A program made the translations under genes and the position numbers. From contig JAHNEJ010000125.1 of the NCBI GenBank assembly GCA_022559845.1, forward strand, positions 62,001 to 126,000: a stretch of DNA of 64,000 bases. The letters run 5' to 3'. The notes beneath the pieces are model-generated. The model was not told the DNA's origin and searched no databases. It saw nothing but the letters and a program-made list of their open reading frames with translations. Below, in pieces: positions 33,830-46,472 of the stretch (position 1 is the first letter of the stretch; each line of letters starts with the position of its first letter). This stretch comes from Amorphophallus konjac. Lineage: Eukaryota; Streptophyta; Magnoliopsida; Alismatales; Araceae.

Positions 33830-34860
33830 GATATGTGATTCGTTAATCATTGCACGAGTGGTTATGAATTATTTAAATAATAACAGATTTTAAAAATTAA
33901 TATAAACTTTTAAAAAACTAAAATTATAACGATAGTAGAATGATGTACCATAAAAGACATTACACTTCATGGACGAAAGAGATTAAATCCTATTATCGAT
34001 TTTATTTATTTATTAATTATCTAATAATGATATAGTACTTAAAACTAGTTAAAAATTAAAAATAGACTAAATAATACATACATACTTTAAAGTGAGGAAA
34101 TAATGATTGTATAACTTAAAATATAGGTATACAATCTAAATATTAAAAGAACTTTTAATTTTATAAAGAAAATAATGAAAGATCTTAAATATGCGAGGCC
34201 CGTTTGATAAGTCACTTGGCCTGGGTTTTTGAGCCAAAAGATGGCACGATTTTTAATTTTTACCGAACGAGTAAAGATGTGTCTCAACTTTTGAGTTGAC
34301 TTACAATTACGAGGAGAGAGAATATAAGAATAAAAAGGCCTCCGATTATGAACCTGTGAGAAGTTAATACTGAGAAAATTTAAAAAAATTTAAATGATTA
34401 CAAATCTTCACTGGGTCAGAAGTGTGCGTTGCGCAGATTTTTTTAAGAATTGAAAAGTAAAACCTCTCCTCAAACGGGGTCTCAAGACTTTTCTTGTATC
34501 GACGAGGAATCTTGACCCAAAGTCAATGGAGGCTCGGCCAAACTTGGCCCAGCGTTTCCGTCTTCCAAATTTTATGCTTTTGACTTTGACTTCTTCTTAC
34601 TGCATATCAAAGGTAACTGCACATATCGGTCATGTACCGATTTTTTTTAAAAATGTGGTGAGGTGAGAGTGTTTCTCACCTATCCGCATAGCTCCGGTCT
34701 ATATTTTTTTTTTAAAAAAAACAGTCCATAAGAACTTACTTTTTTGAAATTTTTAGATCGATGGGCAGTAAGGATTGACAGGTGAGGTGAGCCGTCATAT
34801 ATTTTCAAAAGAAAATAATACACATTTAAAAATTGCAATTATCCTGAATGTATATTAATA
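33830..34860. other. AT-rich intergenic DNA
   Basis: No gene or clear element boundary seen. Confidence 0.5.
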
Positions 34861-34864
34861 CCGA

Positions 34865-35530
34865 TTAAGATTTGATAAATGAGTACAATACGTTTCGTAT
34901 TGCACGTATCAGATTGTAAGAGTCGATGATCGATACAATCAATATATGATATATTATTGATACATTATTTATATCTCTTTAAATACTTTGTGTTATTTCG
35001 TATCAAATTTATCTTAATAAATGACTTTGTCAAAGGTGGACTATTTTAACTAGATGTCTCAGGTGATTTGATCCTTTCAAGCAGTCCCACCGAGTTAATA
35101 AGAAAGTTGTATCATTTTACTTATAATAAATATATCAAATATCATTTTAAGTTTTTTTTATGTAAAAATTATTGTTAAAAGTGAATTTGTAAAAAAATCA
35201 TTCCTAAAAATGCATTAGCAATTATATCACTGAGTTAATTGAAATAATACATAAATGTCATTTAAACATGATTTTTTTGTAAGTTGTTGATAAAAAGAAA
35301 TGATATGCATGCAAATAAATATGGTATTTTTACACAATTCAGATTATATAGTGATATACATGTTAATATATTTTTAAAAATAATTATTTTATAAATTCAC
35401 TTTTAACAATAATTTCCATACAAAAAACTCTATCTTCTTTTATCTTGATAGGTAACAATATTATATCGTATTATATCGTATCGATAAATAATCGATACGG
35501 TCGATAATATCGATTTGTACTTGTTATACA
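34865..35530. repeat. Copy (a) of a dispersed 'TGATACGA/ATCGATACG' repeat family
   Basis: The ends carry 'gtattgcacgtatcag' and 'atatcgtatcgataaa'. The same end motifs recur at about 36073-36548, 38390-39370 and 42270-43255. This copy has a 278-bp MITE (35151-35428) nested within it. Non-coding. Confidence 0.6.
35151..35428. mobile_element. MITE with about 40-bp terminal inverted repeats
   Basis: The left end (35151-35194) and right end (35388-35428) are near-perfect inverted repeats centred on 'attattgttaaaagtgaatt'. The interior contains 'gaaataatacataaat', shared with 46365-46472 plus 47920-48112 and with 50145-50437. Those are therefore further copies of the same family, one of them split by a large insert. 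Confidence 0.7.
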
Positions 35531-36072
35531 GTGACGTTCAACTTGTGCTTGAACACCGTTCAAATTCACTCATAATTCATGGGAGAGAATTCTTTTTAAA
35601 AAAGAAGTACACAAGCCAGCTCGGGAAGGGTAGCATGACTCCCGCGTCCTTAATATGAAAACTCGGCAGGCATTCCGTGCCCTCATTAAATGGAGTAGAG
35701 TAAAAAGAAGATTTTGAGTTTGGAGTATCATTGCATATACTCAAATGCCTCCTCGCATGCATAGATTTTGCGGTTTATAAGAATTTCCTGATGGCTCATA
35801 TCTAAAATGTCATTAATACAAGCGTACATATATATATTTTTAATCGTAGTAATTTCCATACAAAAAAAATAGATGAAAAGATTGCAATTGAATTTTTTTC
35901 GTGATCAACTTAACCAGATGATTAGAAAAGCTGATTTGATAGAAAAACATGAGACATACTAGTATACCATATTTTTGTCATTTTATTTAATACACATTTT
36001 TTAATATTCATATAAAAGTATATTGAAAGTGTTTGGGAAAATATGTTTGACATTTTGATCACGAGAGATTAT

Positions 36073-36548
36073 AATAAGTAAGATTTGATAAATCGATATA
36101 GTATGACTCATATCGTATGAATCGGATCATATCAGTCGGTAATTGATATAGTCGATGTGTGATACATAACTGATACGCTACTACTATATTTTTATAAATA
36201 TTATATATATTATTTTATGTCAAATATGTGATTTGATTTGGAGTGTTTCTTTGGAACTCAAAGTCTCGAGTTCAAAACCCACGAGATATAAGATTTTCTT
36301 TTTTTATTATTCTTTATAAATTAAAATAAAAAATCGTGATAAAAATGATATTCAAACTTTTGACTTCGTGCTAAGATCACACGTACTCTAACCAACTATG
36401 CTACTTGTAAATTTTTGTTATATTTAATTATATTAAATATTTATAAAATAACACTTCATGGCACGTATTGGTACGGTGTGATATGATACGGTATTATATC
36501 ATACCGATAAAATATCGATACGATTGATACGACCGAATCGATAAACTC
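36073..36548. repeat. Copy (b) of the 'TGATACGA' repeat family
   Basis: It shares a 'gtgtttctttggaa...gagttcaaaac' core and 'atatcataccgataaaat' end with copies at 38390 and 42270. Non-coding. Confidence 0.6.
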
Positions 36549-37689
36549 TCACAGTTAATGTCATAAAAAATGACAAGAAGAATGTAATACTATAACATTA
36601 TTTATTGTCTCATTGATAATTTGTGGGGAGAATAAAAATGAATGAGAACAGCGTGTGCACTTCATGGAGTTGCAGACTGAAACGTAAATCCCACAAAATT
36701 TTAATCATCTTTCTGGTGTTTTATTTCTCTAAAGTTATGTTATTTCTAGACTTTGATAATTGAATAAGGGGTGATTAGGATCAGTTATCTCGTCTATCTA
36801 TCTTTAACTGAGTTTGATAATAAGATTATCGTATCTCGATTCGATTAGCATTAATTTTTTTATTCTAAGATTAACTCATTCTATTCTCTCACATAAGATG
36901 TTCTATCGATCTTGATTAGAGTAAATTATCAAATCAAAATTTTAAAAACTTAAGAAATAATTCACCTGAGTTCACCCAAGTTAACTTAATCTAACCGATT
37001 ATCAAAGTCACCGGCCGCTAGAAATCAAAGAACTCCCTTCGATTGTTCCCAAAGTCCTGCATCCTACCCACTTTACCTTGTCTAACGCTGTTTGGCATGG
37101 AGTTTTATCATTTGCATTGTGTGCCCAAAGTTTTTTTTTCAGATCAACCCCCATCAGACCTCATACCCGTAGCATCCTATCTTTGCTTGGACAGTCGAAT
37201 AACATTCAAAAAAATGAGTCATGCTTGGTGGCTGTCCCGGGTGATTACCCGTTCTGGACAGGTGTGGACATCAAAAAAAAAAAAAAAGGAGGGAAAAAGG
37301 ACCCAAACGTGAATGGGTCAGATCCGATACAGAAATTAGAATAGAAGAAGAGAAAAGGGATGGACCAAATTTGAATGGGCCAAACCCAATACAAGAAAGA
37401 AGAAGGGCGCACAAGACTATAAGCACAAATAGAAGAAAGAGAGGGCGCGAGAGGAAAAAGGTGGGATTCTAAAAAAAAAATGGAAATAAGAGGTAATTTG
37501 TAATTATTATTTATGTTACAGTGATCTGTGTCTTTGTCTCGCATCCCGTGTGCCCCCTTTCTCACAACTGTCCGACGGAAATGTCAAACACTCAGTAGCC
37601 TGTGTGGTCGATCGGCGGGCCATGGCGTTAGCCAGCAGGCCATCACAGCACCCGACGTGTCGTCACAAAAAATTTCATCTAAAATCGAA
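36549..37689. other. Intergenic DNA
   Basis: No gene recognised. There is an A-run near 37275-37288. Short frames at 37043-37344 contain no domain and run into low-complexity Lys. Confidence 0.45.
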
Positions 37690-39929
37690 TTAAATCACAA
37701 ATTTTGGATTTGATTTGATTCGATTTGATAAATAAATATCATTCAATTAAATTTTAAAAAATGATCTTAAATTAACTCAAACATGTTCACCCAGTGTAAA
37801 GAAGTTATGATTGGGAAGTTCAACGATGGAAAGATGGATGGGTATCGCCTCCCAGTGCGAGGGTGGATGGTGTACCGGAAGCGCCATCAAAGGTCCGATG
37901 AACAGTGCCGAATCCGTCACCTTCGCTCTTTTGTTATCACCGCTGTGTCGTTTTCTGTGAGTTCCATCTTTGAGAGTACGATTGAAGCGTTGGTTCGCGG
38001 CATGATTTGAGTGAGAACCCAACGACAAAGAACTCAACTGAAGAATACAACTCCTTATCTCTTTTGACCCAACGAAGTCTAATCAATCAGATGACGTGAT
38101 TTTTAATGGAATGTATTAATTTAAAGCCAATTAATCAGTTGGCAAGAGGATCAAACACGCTTGACCATTGTTCACTATCGAGTAATGGTGCTGGTCATTG
38201 GGTTTAAATCTAAGTTGAGCAAAACTAAAATTTCTATTTGATCTCTTTTTTTTTCAATTTAGCTTGATTAAAACTTTAAATTGTAAAGGCTAAATCAAAA
38301 CACAAATCAAAGTCTTGTACATCCTTTTGTTAATCATTTTTTAAGTGTATTGGCTCCTTTGAGTTATAGCACACGGCAAATCAAAGTTTGAAAAATTGAT
38401 ACGAGATGGCTTGTACTGCACGTGTAGGGTCGAATCATTCCATGATTGATCGATACGGGATACATAATTGATATATTATTTATATTTTTATAAATATTAT
38501 ATATTTTATTTTATATTAAATGTGTTTTCATAGTTGATTCAGGTCAAAGTGTTTCTTTGAAGATTTCGAGTTCCAAACTCACAAGGTGCAAGATTGTTTT
38601 TATTATTCTTCGTAAATTGAAATACGTTACGTATCGAGTCGTATCAACCGATGATCAGTGCAGTCATTACGTGATAAGCAACCGATGATTAGTACGATAC
38701 GTAATCGATACTCTACTCATATTATTATAAATATTATATATTTTATTTTATATTAAATGTATCTTCATAGATGATTTAGTTCGAAGTGTTTCTTTAGAGA
38801 TTTCGAGTTCAAAACTCATAAGACGTAAGATTTATTTCCTTCTTTTATTATTCTTCATAAATTGAAGTAAAAAGTGAGGGCAAAAATGAGATTCAAACTC
38901 TTAAGGTCGTGCTCAAATCACAAGTGCTTTAATCCAGGATTTATCGGCCCGGTCGACTCGATCGACCCGGTCTCGACCTGGGTCGGGTCGGGTCGCTCCC
39001 GTCTCGGTCCGACCCAGTCCGTCCCGGTTCATATTTAAATAAAAAATACTATATATATAATATATATTTATAATAATAGAATAAAATAGAAAAATATACT
39101 TTATATATATATATATATTATATTATTAAATTAATGGGGGCGACCCGGTGGCGACCCACGGCCTGATCGACTCGGTCTCGACCTGGGTCGGGTCGGGTCG
39201 TGCGAGTCGGGACGAACCGCACCGGGTCGACAAACCCTACTTTAATCAAATATAATGCATATATCTTTTTATCATATTTTATTATATTAAATATTTAAAA
39301 ATAATAGTTACTCCTTAACGCACACTGACACGATACGATACGATATCATATTTTATCGTACCGATAAAATAACAATTCTATGGGACCAGCAAATCCTGAG
39401 ACAAACAAGCCCCGGATGTTGAGTGATGATGCATTTCAAAAACGATTGTACTGTGAAGTATTTTCCTTGTAGTTTTTAATCCGAGTAGTACTTAGCTGTA
39501 AATCTTGATAAAATACTGAAGTTTTTTGTCCTTTTCTCAGGCTTTTTTTTTGTCTCTTATAACACCATTAAGATTCTATATAAATTAATAGAGGAAGAGT
39601 TTGTAATAAAACTATAAATCTAATGTATTGTAAGTATTATTTTATGCACGCTGTACTGAAGGAAGGGAACACAAATGCCGTGTAGGAGAAGCGCAGAGGA
39701 CTTTCTTCTGAACTGGGCCTACATTCCATGTTCATCGCATGGGGGGCTCGACTCAGGCTGCACCGATCGTCTATGGCTTAACACAGGGTGCGTATGTGCT
39801 TGAATCCAATGGAGTCGGCATCACAAGTTCTCTTTCCTTATATTTGATTTTCATGAATAATTTATTTGTTGAATGCAAACCCAATTAAGCCAAAGTAAAT
39901 CAAAGAAGTTGGTTTGATTTCTAAGAAGC
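37690..39929. repeat. Direct segmental duplication, copy 1 (about 2.2 kb)
   Basis: It matches 41625-43815 in the same orientation from 'ttgataaataaat' through 'tttctaagaagc', with few substitutions and small indels. It includes the AT-rich MITE remnant at the left, a 'ttcacccagtgtaaagaag' block, two internal units of the 'TGATACGA' family and a 'ccccggatgttgagtgatg' block. A hAT-type MITE (38935-39239) is present only in this copy at this site. No coding gene is credible; the 86-codon minus-strand frame at 37777-38037 is altered in copy 2. Confidence 0.88.
38935..39239. mobile_element. hAT-type MITE in duplication copy 1
   Basis: Termini CAGGATTTATCGGCCCGG and inverted TAGGGTTTGTCGACCCGG, flanked by the 8-bp duplication CTTTAATC (38927-38934, 39240-39247). 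GC-rich subterminal blocks with 'cgacctgggtcgggtcg' surround an AT-rich centre. The corresponding site in copy 2 (near 42820) is empty. Confidence 0.85.
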
Positions 39930-41304
39930 CAAAGTAAATACCTTAGAATATCATAAATAAATTCTTCATTTGAAATAAGCTCTCTAGAAAGAAAATTTAT
40001 TAAATAAACGTATAATTATGTGAGTTTATGAATAAATATTAGAATTAAGTGGTCCATGCTGTGTGGAAGCCTAAACAATGACCGTGACAGATTCACAAGA
40101 GCACACACAAACACACCTAAAAGATACAGATTTTACGTGATTCAAATGTGACATCTTCCTATTCTACTGGATCAAGTTAGAGAGAGATTCACTATATAAT
40201 ACAGAGAGAATACATCGGCTCCACTCCACTTAATATAATCTAAGAATTATCCATGTTAGAAATCGGAGTATATGTAGAGATGGATAAATAATAGAAGAGG
40301 AAGAAGAAAGGAGAAAAAAAAGATCAAGTCATAAGAACACCAAGATTTACGTGGTTCGGAGGCGACGTACATTCTTGCATCCACGGCCGCAGCAGAATTT
40401 TCACTAGAATAATCACACATCCGGATACAATGCAAGGAGAGAGTTCGCACCCCTTTTATACAAAGAGATTAGGGCGTCCAACGATCAGGGTACAAAAGAT
40501 CTCCGCGACCTAATCGCGCACGTCGATCCGCATACGAGATACGATGACAAGTTCCGACTTCACACTTAACAACCCACATCTATAAAGAAGAAGTCTCCTC
40601 ACTTTTTCCTCATAGTCCTTTCATTTTCTTGCTCTCTTATTTTAGTGTGTCAGATGTCCTTTTTTTTATTACTTTAGTGCGCTCTCTCTCTCTCTCTTCT
40701 ACTATTGAATTTCTGGTCAAGACCTTAGATCTTGTCCTCTAACGGATACATAGAGGCTATTTATAGATATCAATCGGTCCTAGAATTTTTCCTCTTTTAT
40801 AATGAAAATTTCAAAAGTGTCTCGGATCACAAAATTGAGATAATTTCCCAACAGTCCAATCCATAAATGCGAAAGATTAGGGGAGTATATGTGATAACAT
40901 AAAAATATGGAGATACATGGTAGAATATTAGATTATGATAATTCTCTCTCTCTATATATATATATATTAAAATATTATTCTCCTGACTCTTGAGCTTGCT
41001 GCATACCGAAGAGCGAAAACTGGACAGACTCCTGTGCTGTCTTCACGTGGCTGACCTTGAAAGAGGGTCACAATTAGAAACTCTTTAGTCAGGAGAGATG
41101 TTGAAGATACTCCACTGACGACGTGGGAGGTTTCGACACTCCGATGGGAACATGGATATATGGGCAGGTTTCCTCTTTCTTTGCGTAGCAAAAAATCTTA
41201 TTACGACATAAGGCGAAGGATTCTCTCAATATGAACTAAAAACTTTCGAGAAAAGCGAAGGGAAAAGAAACCACACATTGAACACAACAGAACGGGACGT
41301 GAAG
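39930..41304. other. Spacer with degraded LTR-like sequences
   Basis: At 40130-40145 'gattttacgtgattc' and at 40348-40360 'gatttacgtggttcgg' with following 'catccacggccgcag' resemble the conserved part of plant Ty1/copia LTRs. Two eroded fragments are likely. A TATATATA stretch lies near 40950. No gene seen. Confidence 0.4.
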
Positions 41305-41724
41305 TAGGGTTGTTCATAATTTGATTTAAATTAAAAAATTAAATGAAATCGTTTGATTTAATTCGATTTAAAGTCGAATACGATTCGATTTAATTTTATA
41401 ACGTGTAAAATCGAATCATATCAAATAAATTAAATTTATTATTTATATATTTTATTGATATTATATATTATCAATATATAAAAATATATAAAACTTTAAT
41501 TATATATGTAAAAATATATAAAATATAAAATATTTTTATTTTTATTTTTATTTTATATACATATAAGTCATTAAATTTATATATATTATGACAAAATAAA
41601 AAATTTTGATTTAAAATCGAACCAAATCATTTTTTTCAATTTGATTCAATTTTATTTGATAAATAAATTCGAATCGATTCAGTTCAAAAAAATGATCTTA
41701 AATTGACTCAAACATGTTCACCCA
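41305..41724. mobile_element. AT-rich MITE-like element
   Basis: It begins TAGGGTTGTTCATAATTTG and ends ...CATGTTCACCCA, a weak inverted pair. The interior is rich in 'cgatttgattcaattt' words. Flanks 'gtgaag' and 'gtgtaaag' may be a decayed target duplication. Its right part is repeated at the left edge of duplication copy 1 (37690-37793). Confidence 0.4.
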
Positions 41725-43815
41725 GTGTAAAGAAGTTATGATTGGGAAGTTTAAGGATGGGAAGATGGATCATGGATGGGTATCGTCTCCCAGTGCGAGG
41801 GTGGATGGTGTACCGGTCCGGAAGCGCCATCAAAGGTCCCGTAAACAGTCCTGAATCCGTCACCTTCGCTCTTTTGTTATCACCGCTGTGTCCTTTTCTG
41901 TGAGTTCCGTCTTTGAGAGTACTGTTGAAGCGTTGGTTCGCTGCATGATTTGAGTGAGAACCCGACAACTGCAACTCTTTGTCTCTTTTGACCCACAAAG
42001 TCTAATCAATCATTAATCAGTTGGCAACAGGATCAAACACGCTTGACCATTGTTCACTATCGAGTAATGGTGCTGGTCATTGGGTTTAAATCTAAGTTGA
42101 GCAAAACTAAAATTTCTATTTGATTTTTTTTTTCAATTTAGCTTGATTAAAACTTTAAATTGTAAAAGCTAATTCAAAACACAAATCAAATTCTTGTACA
42201 TCCTTTTCCTAAACATTTTTTAAGTATATTGGCTCCTTTGAGTTATATCACATGGCAAATCAAAGTTTGAAAAATTGATACGATATAATCTGTATTGCAC
42301 GTATACGATCGTATCAGTCGATGATTAGTACGCTTGGTGCATGATACATAACCGATACACTACTCATATTCTTATAAATATTATATATTTTATTTTATAT
42401 TAAATATGTTTTCATAAGTGATTTAGGTCAGAGTGTTTCTTTGAAGATTTCGAGTTCCAGACTCACAAGGTGCAATATTTTTTTTATTTTTTTATTATTC
42501 TTCGTTAATTGAAGAACGTATGTATCGAGTCGTATCAACCGATGATCAGTACAGTCAGTACGTCATACGCAACCGATGATTAATACGATATGCAATTGAT
42601 ACTCTATTCATATTATTATAAATATTATATATATATTTTTATATTAAATGTATTTTCATAGATGATTTCGTTCGAAGTGTTTCTTTGAAGATTTCGAGTT
42701 CAAAACTCATAAGACCTAAGATTTTTTTCCTTTTTTCATTATTCTTCATGAATTGAAGTAAAAAATGAGGATAAAAATAAGATTCAAACCCTTAGCCTAG
42801 TGCTCAAATCACAACTGCTCTAACCAACTATACTGCATATATCTTTTTGTCATATTTTATTATATTAAATATTTATAAAATAATAGTTACTCCTTAACAC
42901 CATGGTTTGCCGGCCCGATCGACCCGGCCGACCCGGTCTCGGCCTGGGTCGGGTCGGTCCCGTCTCTGTCCGACCCGATCCGTATCGTTCTAAAACACCA
43001 CTATATATATATATAATATATAAAATAATATAATATAATAAAAAAACACACATTATATATAAAATATCATATAATATAATATTAAAATAATAGACCGATC
43101 AGGTGGCGATCCACGGCCCGGCCGATCCGGTCTCGACCTGGGTCAGGTCGGGTCGTGCGAGTCGGTGCGAGACGCACCGGGTCAACAAACCATGCTTAAC
43201 ACACACTGGCACGATATGATACGATATCATATTTTATCGTACAGATAAAATAACGGTTCTATGGGACCAGCAAATCCTAAGACAAACAAGCCCCGGATGT
43301 TGAGTGATGATGCATTTCAAAAACGATTGTACTGTGAAGTATTTTCCTTGTAGTTTTTAATCCGAGTAGTACTGGTTGTAAATCTTGATAAAATACTGAA
43401 GTTTTTTGTCCTTTTCTCAGACTTTTCCTGTCTCTTATAACACCATTAAGATTCTATATAAATTAATATAGGAAGAGTTTGTAATAAAACTATAAATCTA
43501 GTGTATTGCAAGTATTACTTTGTTCACGCTGGACTGAAGGAAGGGAACACAAATGTCGTGTAGGAGAAGCGCAGAGGACTTTCGTATGAACTGGGCCTAC
43601 ATTCCATGTTCAGCGCATGGTAATCTGTGGCTCGACTCAGGCTGCACCGATCATCTATGGCTTAACACAGGGTGCGTATGTGCTTGAATGCAATGGAGTC
43701 ACGGCATCACAAGTTCTCTTTCCTTATATTTGATTTTCATGAATAATTTATTTGTTGAATACAGACCCAATTAAGCCAAAGTAAATCAAAGTTGTTGGTT
43801 TGATTTCTAAGAAGC
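41625..43815. repeat. Direct segmental duplication, copy 2 (about 2.2 kb)
   Basis: The counterpart of 37690-39929, offset by about 3.9 kb. It carries its own hAT MITE at 42901-43194, at a position that is empty in copy 1 (near 39320). Confidence 0.88.
42901..43194. mobile_element. hAT-type MITE in duplication copy 2
   Basis: Termini CATGGTTTGCCGGCCCG and inverted CATGGTTTGTTGACCCG, with an exact 8-bp target duplication CTTAACAC (42893-42900, 43195-43202). Same family as 38935-39239. Confidence 0.88.
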
Positions 43816-45818
43816 ATTCGACCTAGTTTAGATTGGTCAGAAACTATCACTTCATATCTTCCTTCGTTAGATACCGAAAATGAATAATAATAATACGAGG
43901 ATGTTCTTGACATGTATGCAATTTCCATTATTGTGTGGAGGCTAAAAATTGTTACCTCATCCTCGAACTAAACCTTTATAATTTGTTTAATGGGAGAGAG
44001 CGTCGAGTTATTCCGAGAAAATCTGCAACCACTGAGCGAGCTATAAAAGGAGTCATAGGAGTGATCTCAAGGGATAACTTTATGATACTTAAGTCAGAAT
44101 TAAACTTAAGAGAAAAAAAGAAGTTAAAGTGAAAAGGGAGCGACATCTTGAGAGGAAAAGAGAATACTCGACAATGTGACGACTGTTTGGAAATGTGACC
44201 AAAGTTTGAAGAATGATGAAAAACTTGCTATCTCTCTCCGAGGATCTTCTATGGCTCTATGCCTACCTCTATCTTTATTTCCTTTTGTGTCGTCCCCCCC
44301 CCCCAATCTTTGTCTACCTGAGATCTATTCATACTAGAATTGGCAGTACCGTCTCTTTCTTGATTTAACAGGGACGTCGTTAGTGGAGTGAGGTGTTACT
44401 CGATCGTGGGATTGTCCATCGCCCACTCGTCCGCGACACCCACTTTCCGGCCTATTAAAGAAGGGCGTCGTGGTGGACATCTTGGCAACGTGAACGTGAT
44501 TCGATATTCGCCGAGATAAGTCTCCTGATCGAGACCCTTAACATTCACCCATTGACGAGTTTCACGACGTCCAAGACGCATGTGTGCGGAGATCACATAT
44601 GTAGGCCAACAAGTTCTAAGTGGGTCGTAATTAGACTAGGCTTCTAAATTACCAGTCGACTTGTGGTGACTGCTACGAACTTGCGATGTTGGGCCGTAAT
44701 AGTTATGACGTCACTATATCGTGCTTAATCTACGTATCCCCCCCCCCAACTCCTCACTATAAAAAGGGAGAAATGAGCTTCTCATTTTGTCATTCCCTTT
44801 TATCACTAACTTTTCAAATTCAAAAAATAAGTGAGCAGTAAATCTTTCACATTCCCATCTTCACCCTATACCACATAAAACCTCAAATATTAAGGCCATG
44901 CAAAACGGAGAAAGCCAGAAGGGTGATAGCCTGTAAACTTATTTTGAAAGAGAGAATGACTTGGTCCACTCGTTGGAAGGCCCCCCACGATGGGGCCCTT
45001 CCATGGACCAATCAAACAAAGGGTTTTTGCAAACATGCTGTGTGCAGCAAGTCATTGTTCTCATTTTGAGAAGTAAAATTTTTTATCATCCATTCTTTCC
45101 ATCATTTGCGTGTCTTATATCCCTTCCCTGTGTTGAAGTTTTCTTTTTTATCCTACCAGGAAAAAAAAAGTCTTACTCCCTTCCCTTCTTCACCCTCTCG
45201 CATCTTCTTTCCCTGGGCAACCCGGAGAGATGCATCGTTAATGTTCTCAGCGCCTATTTTCTCTGCGACTTTCACTTGCAAGGAGGACCCCCCAAAACAA
45301 AAGGATGGATATAAGCAAAGGAGCAGGAGGATCACGTGAAAATGATGGAAAGAAAGGAAGAGAAAGAACCATGATCAGATATCTATAAAGTACTATTTAT
45401 GTCACGGGCGACGAACCTAACAATGACGTGTCATTGTCACATCAGCATGTTAGAAGAGTGTGTCATAAAATGCTGTCAATAAAAACTTTTTTGTTTGAAA
45501 ATGACTACTTATGCATTGGAAAGATTCAGTGCTGTCTCGGTACCGTCCAGTCGTCCACCACCTACTTTTTTATATACTAATTTCGAAATCTATGTCGCTA
45601 ACTATCATGTGAAATCTTTTCACAATTATGTTAACCATAGTAAACTATCTGTAACTATAATTAACAACAAAAATTATAAGCATAATATTGTGTATCGAAT
45701 CCGGTGTATAAATTTAAGTCCATTTATAACATTTATTCTCATAGATAAAAAAAGGTGAAATAATTATTTCTATATAAAAAAAATCTCACGTAAAACCTGT
45801 ACGATACGGATTTTCACG
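43816..45818. other. Intergenic DNA with a possible solo LTR
   Basis: Between about 44390 and 44900 there is GC-richer sequence with a strong TATA box (ACTATAAAAAGGG at about 44757) followed by a CT-rich leader, as in plant LTR promoters. I could not fix the ends. Short frames at 44961-45339 show no domain. Confidence 0.35.
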
Positions 45819-46472
45819 CATTAAATATTGAGCGTATTCGATAAAAAGTAAAAATAAAATATTTTGTTACAATAATAAAATATTTGATATAGAATTGAAT
45901 CACTTTATTAAGTTTCGTTCTTGTAATAAAATATTTTATTTTTATAATATTTTATCTTTATAATAGATATTTCGTTCATGATAAAATACTTTATTAGTAT
46001 AAAATATTTTATTAATTTATTTCCGAAGTCAAATAACATATTTAATTTTTGTAATAAAATATTTCATTCATATGTAAAATATTTTCAATCATGTATTTTT
46101 TCATCGAATACGCTCTTTTTTTAATGTGTAAAAAAATGAATCTACGATTTTGACGTGAGATGTCTTTTCAGGAGCATGTAGAAATGACTCTTTCACTTTT
46201 TTTAGATTAATATAAATAAAAGTTATATTTTGACATGACTTTCTATATCAAATTCAGTACATAAAGGATTACTCAAATTATCAACTACAAAATAAATTCA
46301 TCCAAAAAATAAGAGTCGAACAGTGACGAGTTTTCTTGTTTGGACTCGAAACGAATCAACATACGAATAAAATTTTGAGATTTTTGTATGACAATTATTA
46401 TTAGAGACGAATTTGTAAAAAATATTATTAAAAATATATTAGTAGATATATTATTATGTTAATTTAAATAAT

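Noticed and set aside
37777..38037. 86-aa minus-strand ORF with a counterpart at 41708-41998
   Set aside because: Present in both copies only because the DNA was duplicated. The N-terminal parts differ by indels and there is no domain or start context.
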